Origin: Plectosphaerella cucumerina
Taxonomy: Eukaryota; Ascomycota; Sordariomycetes; Glomerellales; Plectosphaerellaceae
Length of the DNA stretch: 64,000 bases
NCBI GenBank assembly: GCA_020746995.1
Contig: JAGPXD010000001.1
Span: forward strand, 744,001-808,000
Reading direction: 5' to 3'
A model generated the notes under the pieces. That model saw nothing but the letters and a program-made list of their open reading frames with translations, had not been told where the DNA came from and did not search any database. The translations under genes were made by a program, and so were the position numbers. Of the stretch, positions 46,418 through 58,779 are shown piece by piece. Numbering within the stretch: position 1 is the first letter of the stretch; the number at the start of each line of letters is the position of its first letter.

Positions 46418-48007
46418 CTAGAAGTGCGTACTCCTCTTCTTCGTCAACTTCCTCCCATCATCCCCCTCCGCCTCCCTCGGCCTCTGCCCCTCGCCATGCT
46501 GCTCCCTATGCCTCGCGAAGAAGTTGCTCACACTCGCCGCCGGGTTTCCATACACCCCGCCGCTCCCCAAAAGGCCCGAGAGCGGGTTACTGCTCGGCTT
46601 CTTCCCCCCCGCGCCCGCCCCTCCGCTCGCGCTGTGCTGGTGTCCGCCGCCGCTCGGCTTCCACCACCCCTGGCTGCCGCCGGACATCTGCGCGCCCTGC
46701 GGCCCCGCGCTAACGGGGCGCGGGGGCGGCGAGGGGTGCGGGAGGTTGTTGGTTGCGAAGTAGGTGCCCCGCCCCGCGCCGCCTGGTCGAGGGGGTAGGC
46801 CCGGGGCAGCGGTGCCTCCTGATGATATGGGGCCGGGACTGGGTCCGCCGCCGTAGGCCTGGCCTTGCACACCGTATTGTCGTCTGAGGCGCTCAGTCTC
46901 GGCCTCGACGGCGGCTTGCTTTCGCCGTCGCTCTTGCTCTTCTTGGTCAAGCATGGCCTTGATGCGGCGCGCCTCCTCGGCGTCGGCCCGCTCACGCTCC
47001 CGAGCCTGTCTCTCTCGCTCGCGCGCCTGCCGCTCCTCCTCGGCCACCATGGCCTGTAGCCTTCGTGTCTCGGCGTCGATCTCGTGTTGGTCCTTTCGCG
47101 GAGGCGGCACCGCGGACGGAGCCGTGGGAGCTTGCGGTGGTGCGGCCCCGATGGCGCCTGACATTGTCGCCCCGCCGACAGGTGACGACGACTGGCCTCG
47201 CGAGTCCTTCCGCCGACCCGCTGCCGGCGGCGGCGTCGCACCTGTGTTGAAGAGGCCAGGCTTGGGGTTCAGCCATACGTCTCGCACGACCTCCGCGCCA
47301 AGTAGCAACACGATATCAAGACCCTTGCGGTCCTGGACCTCGACACGGCGAAGATTTGGCTCGTATATCGTCACCGTGCTGCCGCCGTGCCGACCCTCCT
47401 TGAACATGGCAATCGTGATATCAGGCTCCTTACTCTTCCTGCCGTCAACAGACCGTCCAACCATGTAACACGTCATCTCTCGCCCGAGCCTGCTCTCCTT
47501 CTTCCACCGAAAGACGACCTTTGGCACCACATCCGCCACAGGCGGTGCTGACGCCTCCGCGTCGCGATCCAGCATACTCGCGCTCGGCGCGCGGAACGAC
47601 TGCTCAGGCAGCTCAAACTCCCAGCTGTCCGACTTTCCCCACGACCCGGGCTTGGAGCGGATGACGACCTGGGAGTCCGGGTTGTAGAGATCTAGGCTGA
47701 CTGTGTCGGGGACGACGGGTGTCGCGGGCGGGGGCACGCCGTTGTTGGCCCTGATCTCGGCCTGGGAGAGGGTCGGCTGCGTCCAGTGGGGCTCGACGAG
47801 GCACTCTGCGTAGACGATGGACTGGGACGAGGCCTCGGTCAGGGCGACGGCGTACTTGTTCTTGGCTTGTGGGAGCGCGGGGTCGGCTCGCATGAGGATG
47901 TAGGTTGCGGCTGAGTCGGAGCCATTGTGCGTGAAGTAGAGGATCGTGTGGAGGGGGGAGTCGGAGGAGGGCTTGAAGTGGTAGGTGGGGAGGTTCTCGT
48001 CGAGCAT
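46418..48007 (-). CDS. Conserved-looking fungal protein with coiled coil and Gly/Pro-rich tail, unknown function
   Basis: Single exon, 529 residues from MLDENLPTYHFKP; the frame is open further upstream (ATG at 48163) but that part looks like leader. Residues ~1-265 alternate short hydrophobic beta-like strands (HTILYFTHNG, VVFRWKKESR, ITIAMFKEG, STVTIYEPNLRRVEVQDRKGLDIVLLLGAEVVRDVWL). They may form a beta barrel of the tubby/LURP type, which is speculation. Residues ~320-395 are a highly charged Glu/Arg coiled coil. The C-terminus is Gly/Pro/Ser-rich and ends in basic residues (RKLTKKRSTHF). It has no signal peptide or membrane segment. I do not recognise the family. Confidence 0.75.
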   Translation of the reverse strand: MLDENLPTYHFKPSSDSPLHTILYFTHNGSDSAATYILMRADPALPQAKNKYAVALTEASSQSIVYAECLVEPHWTQPTLSQAEIRANNGVPPPATPVVPDTVSLDLYNPDSQVVIRSKPGSWGKSDSWEFELPEQSFRAPSASMLDRDAEASAPPVADVVPKVVFRWKKESRLGREMTCYMVGRSVDGRKSKEPDITIAMFKEGRHGGSTVTIYEPNLRRVEVQDRKGLDIVLLLGAEVVRDVWLNPKPGLFNTGATPPPAAGRRKDSRGQSSSPVGGATMSGAIGAAPPQAPTAPSAVPPPRKDQHEIDAETRRLQAMVAEEERQARERERQARERERADAEEARRIKAMLDQEEQERRRKQAAVEAETERLRRQYGVQGQAYGGGPSPGPISSGGTAAPGLPPRPGGAGRGTYFATNNLPHPSPPPRPVSAGPQGAQMSGGSQGWWKPSGGGHQHSASGGAGAGGKKPSSNPLSGLLGSGGVYGNPAASVSNFFARHREQHGEGQRPREAEGDDGRKLTKKRSTHF

Positions 48008-48972
48008 GATGACGAAGGGTTTGTTTTTGGATGGGTTGAGGTGTGTCCCTCTCGGGTATGGGTTTTGAGTTGTTCGCAGTAGATAGCTTTTTCGGGCGAC
48101 GCGCGTCGAGAAGTGGAAGTTGGAAGATGTACTCGTAAGGCTGGGCGGGGCTCTCGGAAGCAACTGTGTGTGGTTGAGGCCGTTGAATGTCGAGTGTAAA
48201 AGTAAACCTTTCCGCTTCGTCGAGAGATCAAGCTAGAAGGAAGAAAAAAGGTATCAAGGCTGAATGCTGGCGTGACAGACAAAGACGGCGGGGTGTTCTC
48301 GGCGGGAAGAAGAATGTCTAAGAATATCCCCACCGAAGGCGAGGTAAGGGTGCCTTGGAGTCGCGAGCGTCGTCATTCGCCTGGGCTTTGCCCGCTGCGC
48401 TTCGGCTGCGCCACACGGGATGCTTGCGGGACCCAAGTGGGGGAAACCAGAACCCCACCGGACTCTGCCACCCACGCGGACAGCTGAGGCGGTGCTGCTA
48501 ACGCAAGGGGCCGCATTCCCCCGGCCCTGCCATTGGATTGGAAGCGGCTATGCCATTGGATTGGAAGCGGCTACTGGAACCCATCAACCCCTGACGCCGG
48601 ATCGGCGGTCGTTCCCCTGGGCCTCGACAAGCATCCGAAACTCCCCCCTTCTTCTCCTCGAGTCGCCTCCTCCTTCACAGGCCGCGTGGCCGAGGCGGGA
48701 GTGGTACACGCATCACGCTCACGAGTCGAGTCGATTCGGCCTCACTTCCACGCTTCTCATGATGCAATGTTCCATGCTATTTCTCTCCTACTATCGCAAG
48801 CAACCGCCCGCATAAGCAAGGCTTGTAACCTCTGCCCCTCCCAAGCGCCAGGCTTGTCTTAGAAGATGGCTCGAGGCATGGATACACGGGCTGCTACCTT
48901 CCTCACCTCCCTCTCTTCACCTCTCCCTCCGTCACGTCTTCTCCCACCAACTTCCCTCTCAAATCCCCCTCC
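48008..48972. other. Intergenic region with a 23-bp tandem duplication
   Basis: Upstream region of the preceding gene and 3' flank of the following minus-strand gene. It contains an exact tandem copy (48528-48573). Plus-strand frames are short and unconvincing. Confidence 0.5.
48528..48573. repeat. Exact tandem duplication, 2 x 23 bp
   Basis: A 23-base unit starting TGCCATTGGATTGG and ending GCGGCTA occurs at 48528-48550 and again, without change, at 48551-48573. The lack of divergence suggests a recent slippage duplication. It contains CCATTGG, a CCAAT-box reverse complement (ATTGG), twice. Confidence 0.85.
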
Positions 48973-51010
48973 TCATCTTGACGTATTATTGTATCCCTCC
49001 GCCCGCCTCGGCTCCTCGCCGTCGGGCATCATCATGGTGAACTGCGGCTCCGGGGGCATGCTGTTTCCCCCGACCGCGTTGGGCAAGCCCGGCACCGGGG
49101 GCACGTCCTCGTCCGCACGATCCTGCGCCCTCTTCACCCGGCCAGTCTGCTGGTTGACCCAGCTGCTGACGGTCCTGAACCGCGGCGGCAGGTCCTCGCT
49201 TGTCTCCGTGTAGATAGTATCGCGGTTGGGTCGGCTGGCCCACGAATCTCGAACCACATTGTTCTGCGCCGACCTCAGCCCCTGTGACGCCGTCGGCGGC
49301 GCCTGCAGCGTCGACATGGCGCTCGGCATCATGATATCGCCGTCCCCGAACCCGGACGAGAGCGATGAGATCTCGCTGGCCCGGTTGGGCAGCCGTTGCT
49401 GCTGACCGTAGAACGCCTGAGTGTTGTTTGTGCCGCCATTTGCGTAGTTGCCGAGGATAGATGCGATTGTGCCGTTCTCCGTTGGCTGGTACGTGCCGTG
49501 CTGCGCCGTGACCGTGTTGGACCGACCCAGCATCATTGTACCCGTGGGACTGGCCGTAATCGGGCTGCTGTGGAGGCTGACCTGGGGCAGTCCCTGTGTC
49601 ACGAGTCCGGGCTGGTAAGTTGACGTCTGCTGGTTGGCGTAAAAGTTGGTATCCAGCTGGAGCGTGCCCCTGTCGCTTCCCTTCTCGCTGGCGAACGCGC
49701 CCGGCTGGGCGGTGTCATCGAGTGTCTCCCAACCACGGGCCTTGGCGAACCGGTTCAGGACGGGGACTCTGCCGACAACGCGGGCACGAATACCGGGAGG
49801 GCGGGGCGGCGGTGGTCCGTAGATGGCAATCTGGCTTTGCCTCTCCCTGCGCTTCATCTTCGCCTTGCGCAGACTCCACCAGATCATGAACACGATGAAG
49901 CATGCAAAAATGAAAGAACCTGAGATGTTAGTAAAGTCCCGGCCGTGACGGAAAACCGGACACTTACCGATCGATCCCACAGCAATGAGGGCGTGCTCGG
50001 TGTTGGCGTCCATGCGACCGCGCGTAGCCTCGTTCATCGGCAGTGCCGTTGCATCGGGGCCATCACTGCTGGTGGAAGTCGACGACGTTGTTGTCGTCGT
50101 CTGGAAGAACGGCCCATCGGTAGGAGAGAGCGGGATAGGCGTTCCCAGCTCCTTCCGAGGAGGGTCGATGATCAGGCTCTGAGAAGTCTGGCCGTTGTCA
50201 GTCACATCCCCACACCCAATAAGCTCACAAACTTACAGTGGTGGTGGTGGTGGTGGCCGGCCGAGGTTGGACAAAGTCCGGAATGCCGTCTGGTGTCGTC
50301 GTGAACGAGATTGTCGTCTCCTCCGGCGGTGCTGATGAGGGGAAGACGGGCGCCGCGACAGGCGGGATCTCGGGGCTCTCGTTGATGGGCAGGCTCGGCT
50401 GTCTAACCGGGTCCACGTCGAGGACAGGCTGGGCTGGCCGCGTTGTCCTGGGAGGTGCAATAGGCGTGAGAGTGATGGGGGGAACAACGGCGATCGGGTT
50501 GCGAACGGGGGCCGCCGGCGGGGGCGTCGACTGGATGGGCGGCGCAGGCGGCGGCAGGGTCGGTGCTGGCGGAGGAGGCGTGGGAGAGGGAGTGGGAGCA
50601 ACGGCCGCGGGAGGCGGGTTCGGCGAAGGAGCGATGGCTGGCTGTGACGGGGCCGCGGGAGGCAGCTGCGGAGGCCGGCTCGAAGGCGTGGCCGGCGAAT
50701 CGGGGCTATCTGGGCCGCTGGACTCGCCATCGGAGACGTCGAGGATGGTCTCGATGTCGTCACCCACCGGCGGGGGAACGACACCCGGTGCTACTGCCTG
50801 CCTTGCCACCTTTTTGCTGCTGCGCTTACGGACCCGGCGCGCGGGTCCAGCCTCGTCGGCGGATGAGTCCGAGTCGGCATCTGAATCGTCTGCCCTCCTC
50901 CTCAGCGGGCTGTCAGGCAGCTGAAGCCTGGGGGGCCTTGGGGCCCGTTTCCATGCCGGGGATTGGCCGTCTCTGAAGACGAAAGAAGGCGCCATGTCTG
51001 TTCCAGCCAT
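48973..51010 (-). CDS. Single-pass membrane protein with long Pro-rich domain, unknown function
   Basis: Three exons (51010-50237, 50187-49968, 49919-48973) join in frame to 646 residues from MAGTDMAPSFVF; in-frame ATGs at 51073 and 50995 are alternatives. The first ~330 residues are disordered: basic and acidic patches (RRRADDSDADSDSS, RKRSSKK), then a long Pro/Ala/Thr-rich region and two Thr runs. One membrane segment near 335 (SFIFACFIVFMIWWSL) is followed by the basic RKAKMKRRERQ stop-transfer signal. A ~290-residue Ser/Gln/Asn-rich tail with PPVPGLP follows. No signal peptide is seen, so topology relies on the internal anchor. Mid2/Wsc-like wall-sensor architecture is a loose comparison only. 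Confidence 0.75.
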
Positions 51011-54000
51011 ACAAGCGTTTGGTGTTTTAAGCTCGACTGGGTGAGTCGACACGTTGCCGTCGTCAACTCGCAAAATACATGACCCGCTGTCTCGGTGTCG
51101 TCGTGATCGGATGTCGCCGTGGGGATTCGTATGTCCCGTGGCGAGCTCGTTGTGGACAAAAGGGACGATGGATGGTTAATGATGATATGCTGAAGGCGAT
51201 GGTCGCAATGTATATGGTCGAAGAAGGCGTTGGTTGGTAATAAAACAAGAAAAGACCAAGAAACCCAGCAAAGGGACCTGGTTAGAAGAGAAGCGAACTA
51301 AAGGCCGGCCTTGAATGTACGCAAATGAGGGAAGGAGAAAAAGACAGACACCCAGGTTGGAGGATAGTGGAGAGGCGAGGAAGGGAGAAAGGGCAGAAGG
51401 GGGGAGGGAGGAAGGCGAGACACGGGTGGGAGGAGGGCACCAGTTTGTATCAGATCGAGGCCGGGGGTCCTGGTGCGGCGTGGTATGGTGTGGGCGAGCG
51501 TGCATCAAGGCGGCGCGGGGAGGGGGGCACCCAGGCACCGTAGTTGGCGATCTGCTAGCTTCTGGCGGCCACCTGAAGGGGCCAGGGGACCAGGGGCCCC
51601 GGCGGGACCACTGCCGGAGGTGCTTTGCTGGGCCGGGCCTCGGTGCCGTCCAGGGATGTGTCCAGACACGCAGTCCGGAAGCTCTGACTAGGTCGTCATG
51701 CCTTGCCTGTCCTTGACTCCCTGGAAGCCCGGCGCGACTCAGGCGAGGCGGCCGATGTGGCCGTCTGAGGCGAAGCCGTAACACTGTCGCTCCTTGGGCG
51801 GCTGGCTCGCTGGCAGTTCGTTTACACGGCCTGGGGAGATGCCGGGAGGCTGAAGGCGTCGAGTCGTTGACCGGAGGCGCCGGCGTCATCGGTGAGGCCG
51901 TTGAAGAAGTGCTCGCAAGCCACGAGTTTGTGTCGGGTGTAAGCCAAGACACACGAGAGACAAGACATGGTCGACTCGGAAGCACATGTGAGTCGACGCC
52001 CAGAGCTCATAGCGGCAAGCAGATTCTCAATCCAGGACGCTATCGTTCTTGTCCTCGTCCTCGTCCGTCCGGACCATTGTCCCCAGGCGGGCTTGTGGTG
52101 TGCCAAGATCACTTGTAGAGCAGGGATGCCACGATCTTCGCCGGGGCAATTGTCCGTTCGGCAAGGAATCCTAGGGGCGGTATCGAACGGGGCATCCTCG
52201 GTCCTGCAGTGGTGGTGTCTGTCTTCCAAGGGTGCTTGCTAGCAGCCGCTCCTAGGTCACAGTCGGTGATAGGCAACCCCTGTGCAATAACAACAACAGC
52301 ATGTCGCGGCGTGGGGTTCCATGGCCCAAACGCAGCCGGCGAGCAGCTCCATGGCAGTGTCTGGCACTACGCGGGCGTCTTGAGGCCTCCCCTGATGGCT
52401 GGCGTTGGATGGACGAGAAGAGAAAGAGAGTGAGAGAGAGAGGAAGAGAGGGACCGAATTTCCTACCGCTCTGACGCCCGTGCATGTGGTCGAGCGTTTC
52501 AACACGGCAAGAGCGGGTTTCATATCCAGGGGTCGTGCCTGCCGCATCCGCGACCCGCGCGCTGGCCCGCACTGATTGGCCATAATGTTCCCCCTTCAAC
52601 CTGGACCCGCCAATCCACTCCCGGTATGTGGGGGGCCAATAGACGGCCTCCCTTTGCCCGACGACCCGCGACTGTTTCCCCGAGAGCGAAAACCAACAAA
52701 CCTGGCACGCAGGACCAATATCCTCTCGACACTATGCGCCGCCTTGCCTGAGTCGAGCCTCGTCGGAGCTTGCCTCTATGCGCGGGCAGGCAGCAGCGTA
52801 AAGGGTAGGGGACTTCTCGCGAGGCAGACTCTTCTTGTAATGGTGTCGCTTAGGGTTTGAAGCATCGTGAACTTTCCTCAGTGCTCACAGCCTCGAGTTG
52901 AGCTGCATCCCCCACCAGAGCAGACAGTTCGCAGCGTGGAAAGACAGAGCTCTCGTCTCATAGCTGGTCGATTACCGCCTGGATCTCAAGAAGCCCCTCT
53001 CTCATCGGTCACCTCGTTTAGTCAATCAACCGAACTCGTGATCTCGCCGAGGCACGTCAGGTCGTCAACGTCCTCGACGCTGCAGCAGTGAGTGCCTCAT
53101 CTGCCCCACTAACATATGGCAGACCACGCGAAGCAGGACGTCAAGCTGTAGCAGGCAAAGTGTCCGATGTGGATGGCCTCGTGGAAACAAGACCGTTGAT
53201 TCCAAATCATGCCAAAGAGCGTCGTGTTCGGCGGGCCAGTCTGCATCTGGCAATCCTCCGCGTGTCCCCTCAACACCATCACACGGCTGCGTACGCGCAT
53301 CACGGCACCGGTAGCCGTCAGCGGTTTCCCCTTCGAACCCTCCGGCCCTTAAGACACATTCCCACCTCCGCCATTATCGCCCCCTTCACGACCGCGAACC
53401 ATGCCAAGCCGCGACACTCCCGCCCAGTGGCCATACACATCGAGTCCCGTCTTGGCGTCTGAAACGGCCGTAGACGATCCGTGCAACCTCGCCCGCCAGA
53501 GCGCTCGTCTCGCGTGACGGGCGCCGATCGCCGAAAAAGGGGGCCCGGCAAGAGGAGCTGTTACAGCTCCTCAGCGTCGGGTATGACGGCGTCCGTGGAC
53601 AGAGCCCCATCGAAGGGCAAGGCTCGACGCCCGCTGGACCCAGGGCTGGCCAACGACATGTCGCCGTCGATCGTCGCCACCCACGGGCCTTGTTGTTCCT
53701 TGAGAGAGAGAGCTCGCACGAGAGGCCGTATTCGCGGCTCTGCGTTTCGTTTCCGACCCTCTGGAACCGGAGGCTCGGCAATCGTCTGAAGGCTGCGCAG
53801 AGCCACGACGATGACCGTCCTGCCGCGGCCTGCAGCAAGCAAAGCTCGAGACAGGAAACGAAAGAAATCGACTCGCCATTCGTCGTCGAATCTCTGGAGC
53901 ATACATTCACCCTCGGAAACCACAACAGGAGGGACCCGCGTGCGGGCGTCGGGTGCGCGGGGAGCCGGGCCTGAAGATCATGGCGATCGGTCGAGACCTC

Positions 54001-56908
54001 GGCTTGAAGCAGTACGCGATTGCCTCGAGGGTCTCGACTCTCGACGCGCGGCGATAGGGGAGTCCAAAACGGCGTGTGCGCTCGCGTCGCTTGCAGATTT
54101 ATGGTTCCGACTCGGAGTGTTTTCATGCGACGCTCGCGCGAGTTGCCTCCGGGTGACTGCTCGTCGCAGGCATGCTTTCGCTACAGGTCGAGACGTCATG
54201 AGGTTGAGCGACAAAGAAGGACACCGCTTGTTTCTTCGATGAAGAGAGCAAGCTAGGAAATCAATGGCAGACGGCTGGCGTCAATGATGATAGAGTCGAA
54301 GATGGTATGTCCCTCTCAGATCACATCACGATGCAGTGGCTAACAGACTGAACACAGGACCCCCCTTGGCCTTGATTGCCAAGCTACCGAGAACTCGATG
54401 CCATGTGACATGACCGAGTACCGTCTCCTCTTGCCACAACAACGGAAGCCCTCGATGAAGGAACGGAAAGATACTGTTGTTCTACAGTAGCCAGAAGAGC
54501 GGGCATCACCACATGTCAACGAACTGGTGATGCGGCGGCAAACCATACCTGTCTACCGGGCCGGCAACCTGGACACCGCAGAGCCGGCATCATGTGCAGT
54601 ACTCTACTGGAAGTGAGCATCACCTGCCAGGCACCATTTCTCGAGGAGACATGTGGTCTCCTCCTCTGACCCGGACATATCAGGGCCAAGCCGCCAAGCG
54701 GGGCATACCGGACGCGAGGATCTAGGGATGATATGCACAAGAAGACAACACAGCCTATCAAAGCAATGACGGCAGGGGACTGGATCATATGGTTCCCGTG
54801 GCCGGGCCCGTTGGTGGGCAATCCTGGGGAAAGCATCGTGAAAACGCGGGGAGAGCTGCCTCGTGGATCGGGCGCTTCCGGAGCGATCTCCCGGTTTGGC
54901 GCGCTGGCGGGCCGGCGGACTCGGCAGTGGTCGGCATGCTGGTGAGGCTTGACTCCATGTGGTCAGGTTATCCGGGGTATCAGCTGCGGACAGGGAGCCG
55001 CTTGAGTGACCATTCCATTGACCATGAGCGGGCTGACTGCGTGTGAAGGTGTAGAGCCATGTCCCGGTCCCGAGGACAGAAAGGGTCGTCCGGCTGCATG
55101 ACCGGGGGAACGGCATTGGCTTGCGCGCTGCCGCTGGACCGCCGAAGCCAGATGCTTGCACAAGTGACATTGAGTGACTTTGAGTAACTTCAAGGATCTC
55201 AGCTTACCATGCAGATGTCCTGTAAGCTTGACAGGACACCCAGCATGTCGGTGACCGCCTGCCAAGCCTGGCTCGAGTCGAGCCTCGAGATTCGGAGAGG
55301 CCAAGCATTTTCGAAGCCGAGACGGGTCCGGGATGGAACCCGACATGATCGGTGAAGCAGGCGGTGTCTGACTCATCGAGACGCCGTCTTTTTTTCCTTT
55401 CATTGCGCGCCCAGCCACCAGGTTGGAAATGCCTCGTCTCGAGGCCGGGATCGGGGCCGGACCGGGATGGCGACATGTGGGCGCGGGCCCTGTGCCCTTG
55501 CGCGGGATCATACATCCATCCGGCGAAAATCCGATTTTCCGACGCTTCGCCGCGGTGAACATCAGTCGCCGCGGCTCGCCATGCATCGCGTATCTCGGCA
55601 GAGAATTAGGCTGAATGCAATGACACGCTTGGGATGCAGGGCGAAGAGCTTCAAGGGACCAGAGCTGGCCAGGCCACAAACCGAGCGCAGGAACAACAGC
55701 CAGGCCATCCACTTGATGTCGCGCAGCTGGACCAAGAGACCACACTGCAGCAGTGCAATCCCCAAAAGGCATGGCCAAGCGCTCCGCGCGTCGTGCGTCG
55801 ACCAGCCCGGCGGAAGGGCGGATGCGGCAGATGGCTGGACGAGGCGACAAAAGGGTCCCGTCATCTCGAATCGACTCCACTCGAGCTCCATCGCAGCATG
55901 GGCCAGGGTATCATTTTTTTTCTTTCGCCTCCAGGGCAGACGTCACAGGTCGGCAGCGCTGGATCGTGCTTGCTGGCAGGAGGATAATACCTCATTAGCG
56001 AAAATTGAAGCACTGAGGGAAATAACTACCCCTATCGGTATCTTCAGCCTCCATCATCGAAGAACGTGGGCGCAATTGGGGGTTTGAGACAGACGAACGA
56101 TCCGTGGGGTCGAAAAGGGGGACTCCCGGCGGCCGGCAGAAAAAAAAAAGTTCGACAGCTCCAATCCAGGAGAGAGGGCTGGCAGTCGGGCCGGTGCGAA
56201 GACCAGCCCAGCGGGCATGTGCCCGGTGCGGTGCAGCGTCCTTATCAGCCTGGGAAAGGGCCCGCCATGTCGTAATTGGGCCGCTTGCTGAGAACCTCAG
56301 AGTGACCGCCCGCCCCGGGGCTCCGGGAGGTACCTGTCGCGATTCTTGACAATTGGAGACTGGAGCGCATCACAAGCAGACAGACAGGGGAGGAGGCTGA
56401 GGATCGAGAGGAGAACGCTCGCTTCCCGGACCTGCTTCCCTGACAAGTTGCGTAATAAATTTCAAAACGTCCTTGTAAAAACACGCACACTCCCTGTCGA
56501 TGTCCCGCCTGCCACGCTGTACCTGTACGGCCGCCGGGGGTGGTGGCTAGTCACTCGGCGGGTACTTCACTGCGGATGTAGCTTTAGGTACCTTCCCTCG
56601 AAGCGTGGGTTGCGCGCCGCATTGGCTTTTTTCGGTGATAGAGAGATCCATGCTTCCAATTCCTGTCAGTCAGAAACCTCCCGCGTCCTCAGGCTCCTCC
56701 CTCCTCCGCCCCGGCCAACAACCACCACCACCACCACACGCCCGCCAGCGTGCCATCCCCTAAAACTTTCCCCTCTCCTTCTTCTCCTCTATTCTTTCCT
56801 AGCTTCCCCTCCCTCCCCATCCCCATCGCTATCCCTCGAAACCGTCGTCCTCGGTCGCTACGCCAGACGACATCCCAGGGCGATCGTCCCTGTTCAGATC
56901 TCGAAGCC
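51011..56908. other. 5.9-kb stretch without a supported gene
   Basis: The ends are probable promoters: minus-strand C/T-rich DNA to ~51950 for the membrane protein, and plus-strand C/T-rich DNA from ~56690, with an ACC run at ~56720-56740, for the NADH dehydrogenase gene. Between 52000 and 56400 many frames of 100-300 codons occur on both strands (longest 54963-55880, minus), but none has a domain, a signal peptide, a plausible intron chain or biased codons. A GA-rich microsatellite lies near 52425-52455. No tRNA or transposase was noticed. Long non-coding RNA or decayed sequence is possible. Confidence 0.45.
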
Positions 56909-58779
56909 ATGGCTTCACCCGCCCGAGCCGGCAGCCTCCTGCGCGCGGCCCAGCCGGCCCAGCGCCTCTCCGGCGCCTCGTCGGCTGCCGCCCGCAGGTC
57001 CCTCGCGACCTACACCAAGAAGACGTCGCCGCTGGCCGCCGCCGCCGCCCCGAGACTCAATGCGCGTCCGTCCACGACGCTGATGCGCCAGTGCATGCGC
57101 GCCTACGCCGATGCCGCCCCCAAGCCCAAGCCCGGCAAGCTTCGCACCTCGGCCAAGTGGCTCTGGAGGTTGACCTACCTCTCCGTCATTGGCACCCTGG
57201 GCTTCATCGGCTACACAGTCTACGAGGACCGCAACCCCTCGCCTCAGACACAAGCTGATCCTACCAAGAAGACCCTCGTCGTGCTCGGTATGCGCTCAAT
57301 GCCTCCTTTCGACAGACCCTCGCTAATATCTTGTCCACAGGCACCGGCTGGGGCTCCGTCTCCATGCTCAAGAAGCTCGACACCGAAAACTACAATGTCG
57401 TCGTCATCTCGCCCCGTAACTACTTCCTCTTCACGCCTCTCTTGCCCTCCTGCACCACCGGTCTGATCGAGCACCGCTCCATCATGGAGCCCATCCGGTC
57501 CATCCTCCAGCACAAGAAGGCATCCGTCAAGTTCTACGAAGCCGAAGCCTCCTCCATTGACCCCGAGCGCAAGGTCGTCAAGATCACCGACAACTCGGAG
57601 ATCCGCGGCGCCACCTCCCAGACCGAGATCCCCTACGACATGCTCGTCATCGGCGTCGGTGCCGAGAACGCGACTTTCGGCATTCCCGGCGTCCGCGAGA
57701 ACTCGTGCTTCCTCAAGGAGATTGGTGACGCTCAGAACATCCGCAAGAAGATCATGGACTGTGTCGAGACGGCCGCCTTCAAGGGCCAGACCTCGGAGGA
57801 GGTCGACCGCCTCCTGCACATGGTCGTCGTCGGCGGCGGCCCCACCGGTGTCGAGTTCGCCGGCGAGCTCCAGGACTTCTTCGAGGACGACATCAAGCGC
57901 CTCGTCCCCGAGATTGCCGATCGCTTCAAGGTCACCCTCATCGAGGCCCTGCCCAACGTCCTCCCCATGTTCTCTAAGCAGCTGATCGAGTACACCGAGA
58001 ACACCTTCAAGGAGGAGAAGATTGACATCCTCACCAAGACCATGGTCAAGAACGTCACCGATACCACCGTCGAGGCCATCGCCACCCGCCCCGATGGCTC
58101 CAAGGAGGCCATGACCATCCCCTACGGCCTCCTCGTCTGGGCCACCGGAAACGCCGTCCGCCCCATCGTCAAGGACCTCATCGACGCCATCCCCGCCCAG
58201 AAGGACTCGCGCCGCGGCCTCGCCGTTAACGAGTACCTCGTCGTTCAGGGCGCCCGCGACATCTGGGCCATCGGCGACTGCGCCGTCGCCGGCTACGCTC
58301 CCACCGCCCAGGTCGCCGGCCAGGAGGGCAACTTCCTCGCCCGCCTCTTCAACAACATGGCCAAGACCGAGGCCCTCGAGACCCGCATCCATGAGCTCTC
58401 CTCCAACCTCAACCTCCACCCCGGCAGCAACTCGGCAGAGGTCGCCCGCGAGATCGAGGACTGCGAGCGCCAGCTGCGCCGCATCAAGGACATCAAGCCC
58501 TTCCACTACACCCACCAGGGCTCCCTCGCCTACATCGGCAGCGAAAAGGCCGTCGCCGACGTCAGCTGGTGGAACGGCAACATCGCCAGCGGCGGTAGCA
58601 TGACCTTCCTCTTCTGGCGCAGCGCCTACCTGTCCATGTGCTTCAGCAGTATGTTTTCCCTCCACCTGACCCTCTTCAGAAAATAGTTGGCTAACCTCTA
58701 TGCAGCGCGCAACCGCCTTCTTGTCATTATCGACTGGCTCAAGTCGAAGGCCTTTGGCCGTGACATCTCCCGCGAGTAA
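56909..58779 (+). CDS. Mitochondrial type II (rotenone-insensitive) NADH dehydrogenase, external type
   Basis: Three exons (56909-57287, 57341-58648, 58706-58779) join in frame to 586 residues. The N-terminal ~65 residues are Ala/Ser/Arg-rich, a mitochondrial presequence. A membrane segment WLWRLTYLSVIGTLGFIGYTVY precedes the catalytic part, the usual layout of external NDE enzymes anchored in the inner membrane. FAD binding is at VVLGTGWGS (split by intron 1), NADH binding at VVVGGGPTGVEFAGE, and a second FAD motif at IWAIGDCA. The end FWRSAYLSMCFS...DWLKSKAFGRD is the membrane-associating C-terminus. A ~50-residue charged insert replaces the EF-hand found in calcium-dependent relatives, so it is probably the non-EF-hand NDE type. 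An internal NDI is the alternative. Confidence 0.9.

Noticed and set aside
53386..54242. Frames of 140-250 codons on both strands
   Set aside because: Ser/Arg/Pro-rich translations without family resemblance or plausible exon chain.
54963..55880. 305-codon minus-strand frame
   Set aside because: Low-information Pro/Arg/Ser/Ala composition, no domain, no signal, erratic codons; overlapping frames on the other strand are equally long.
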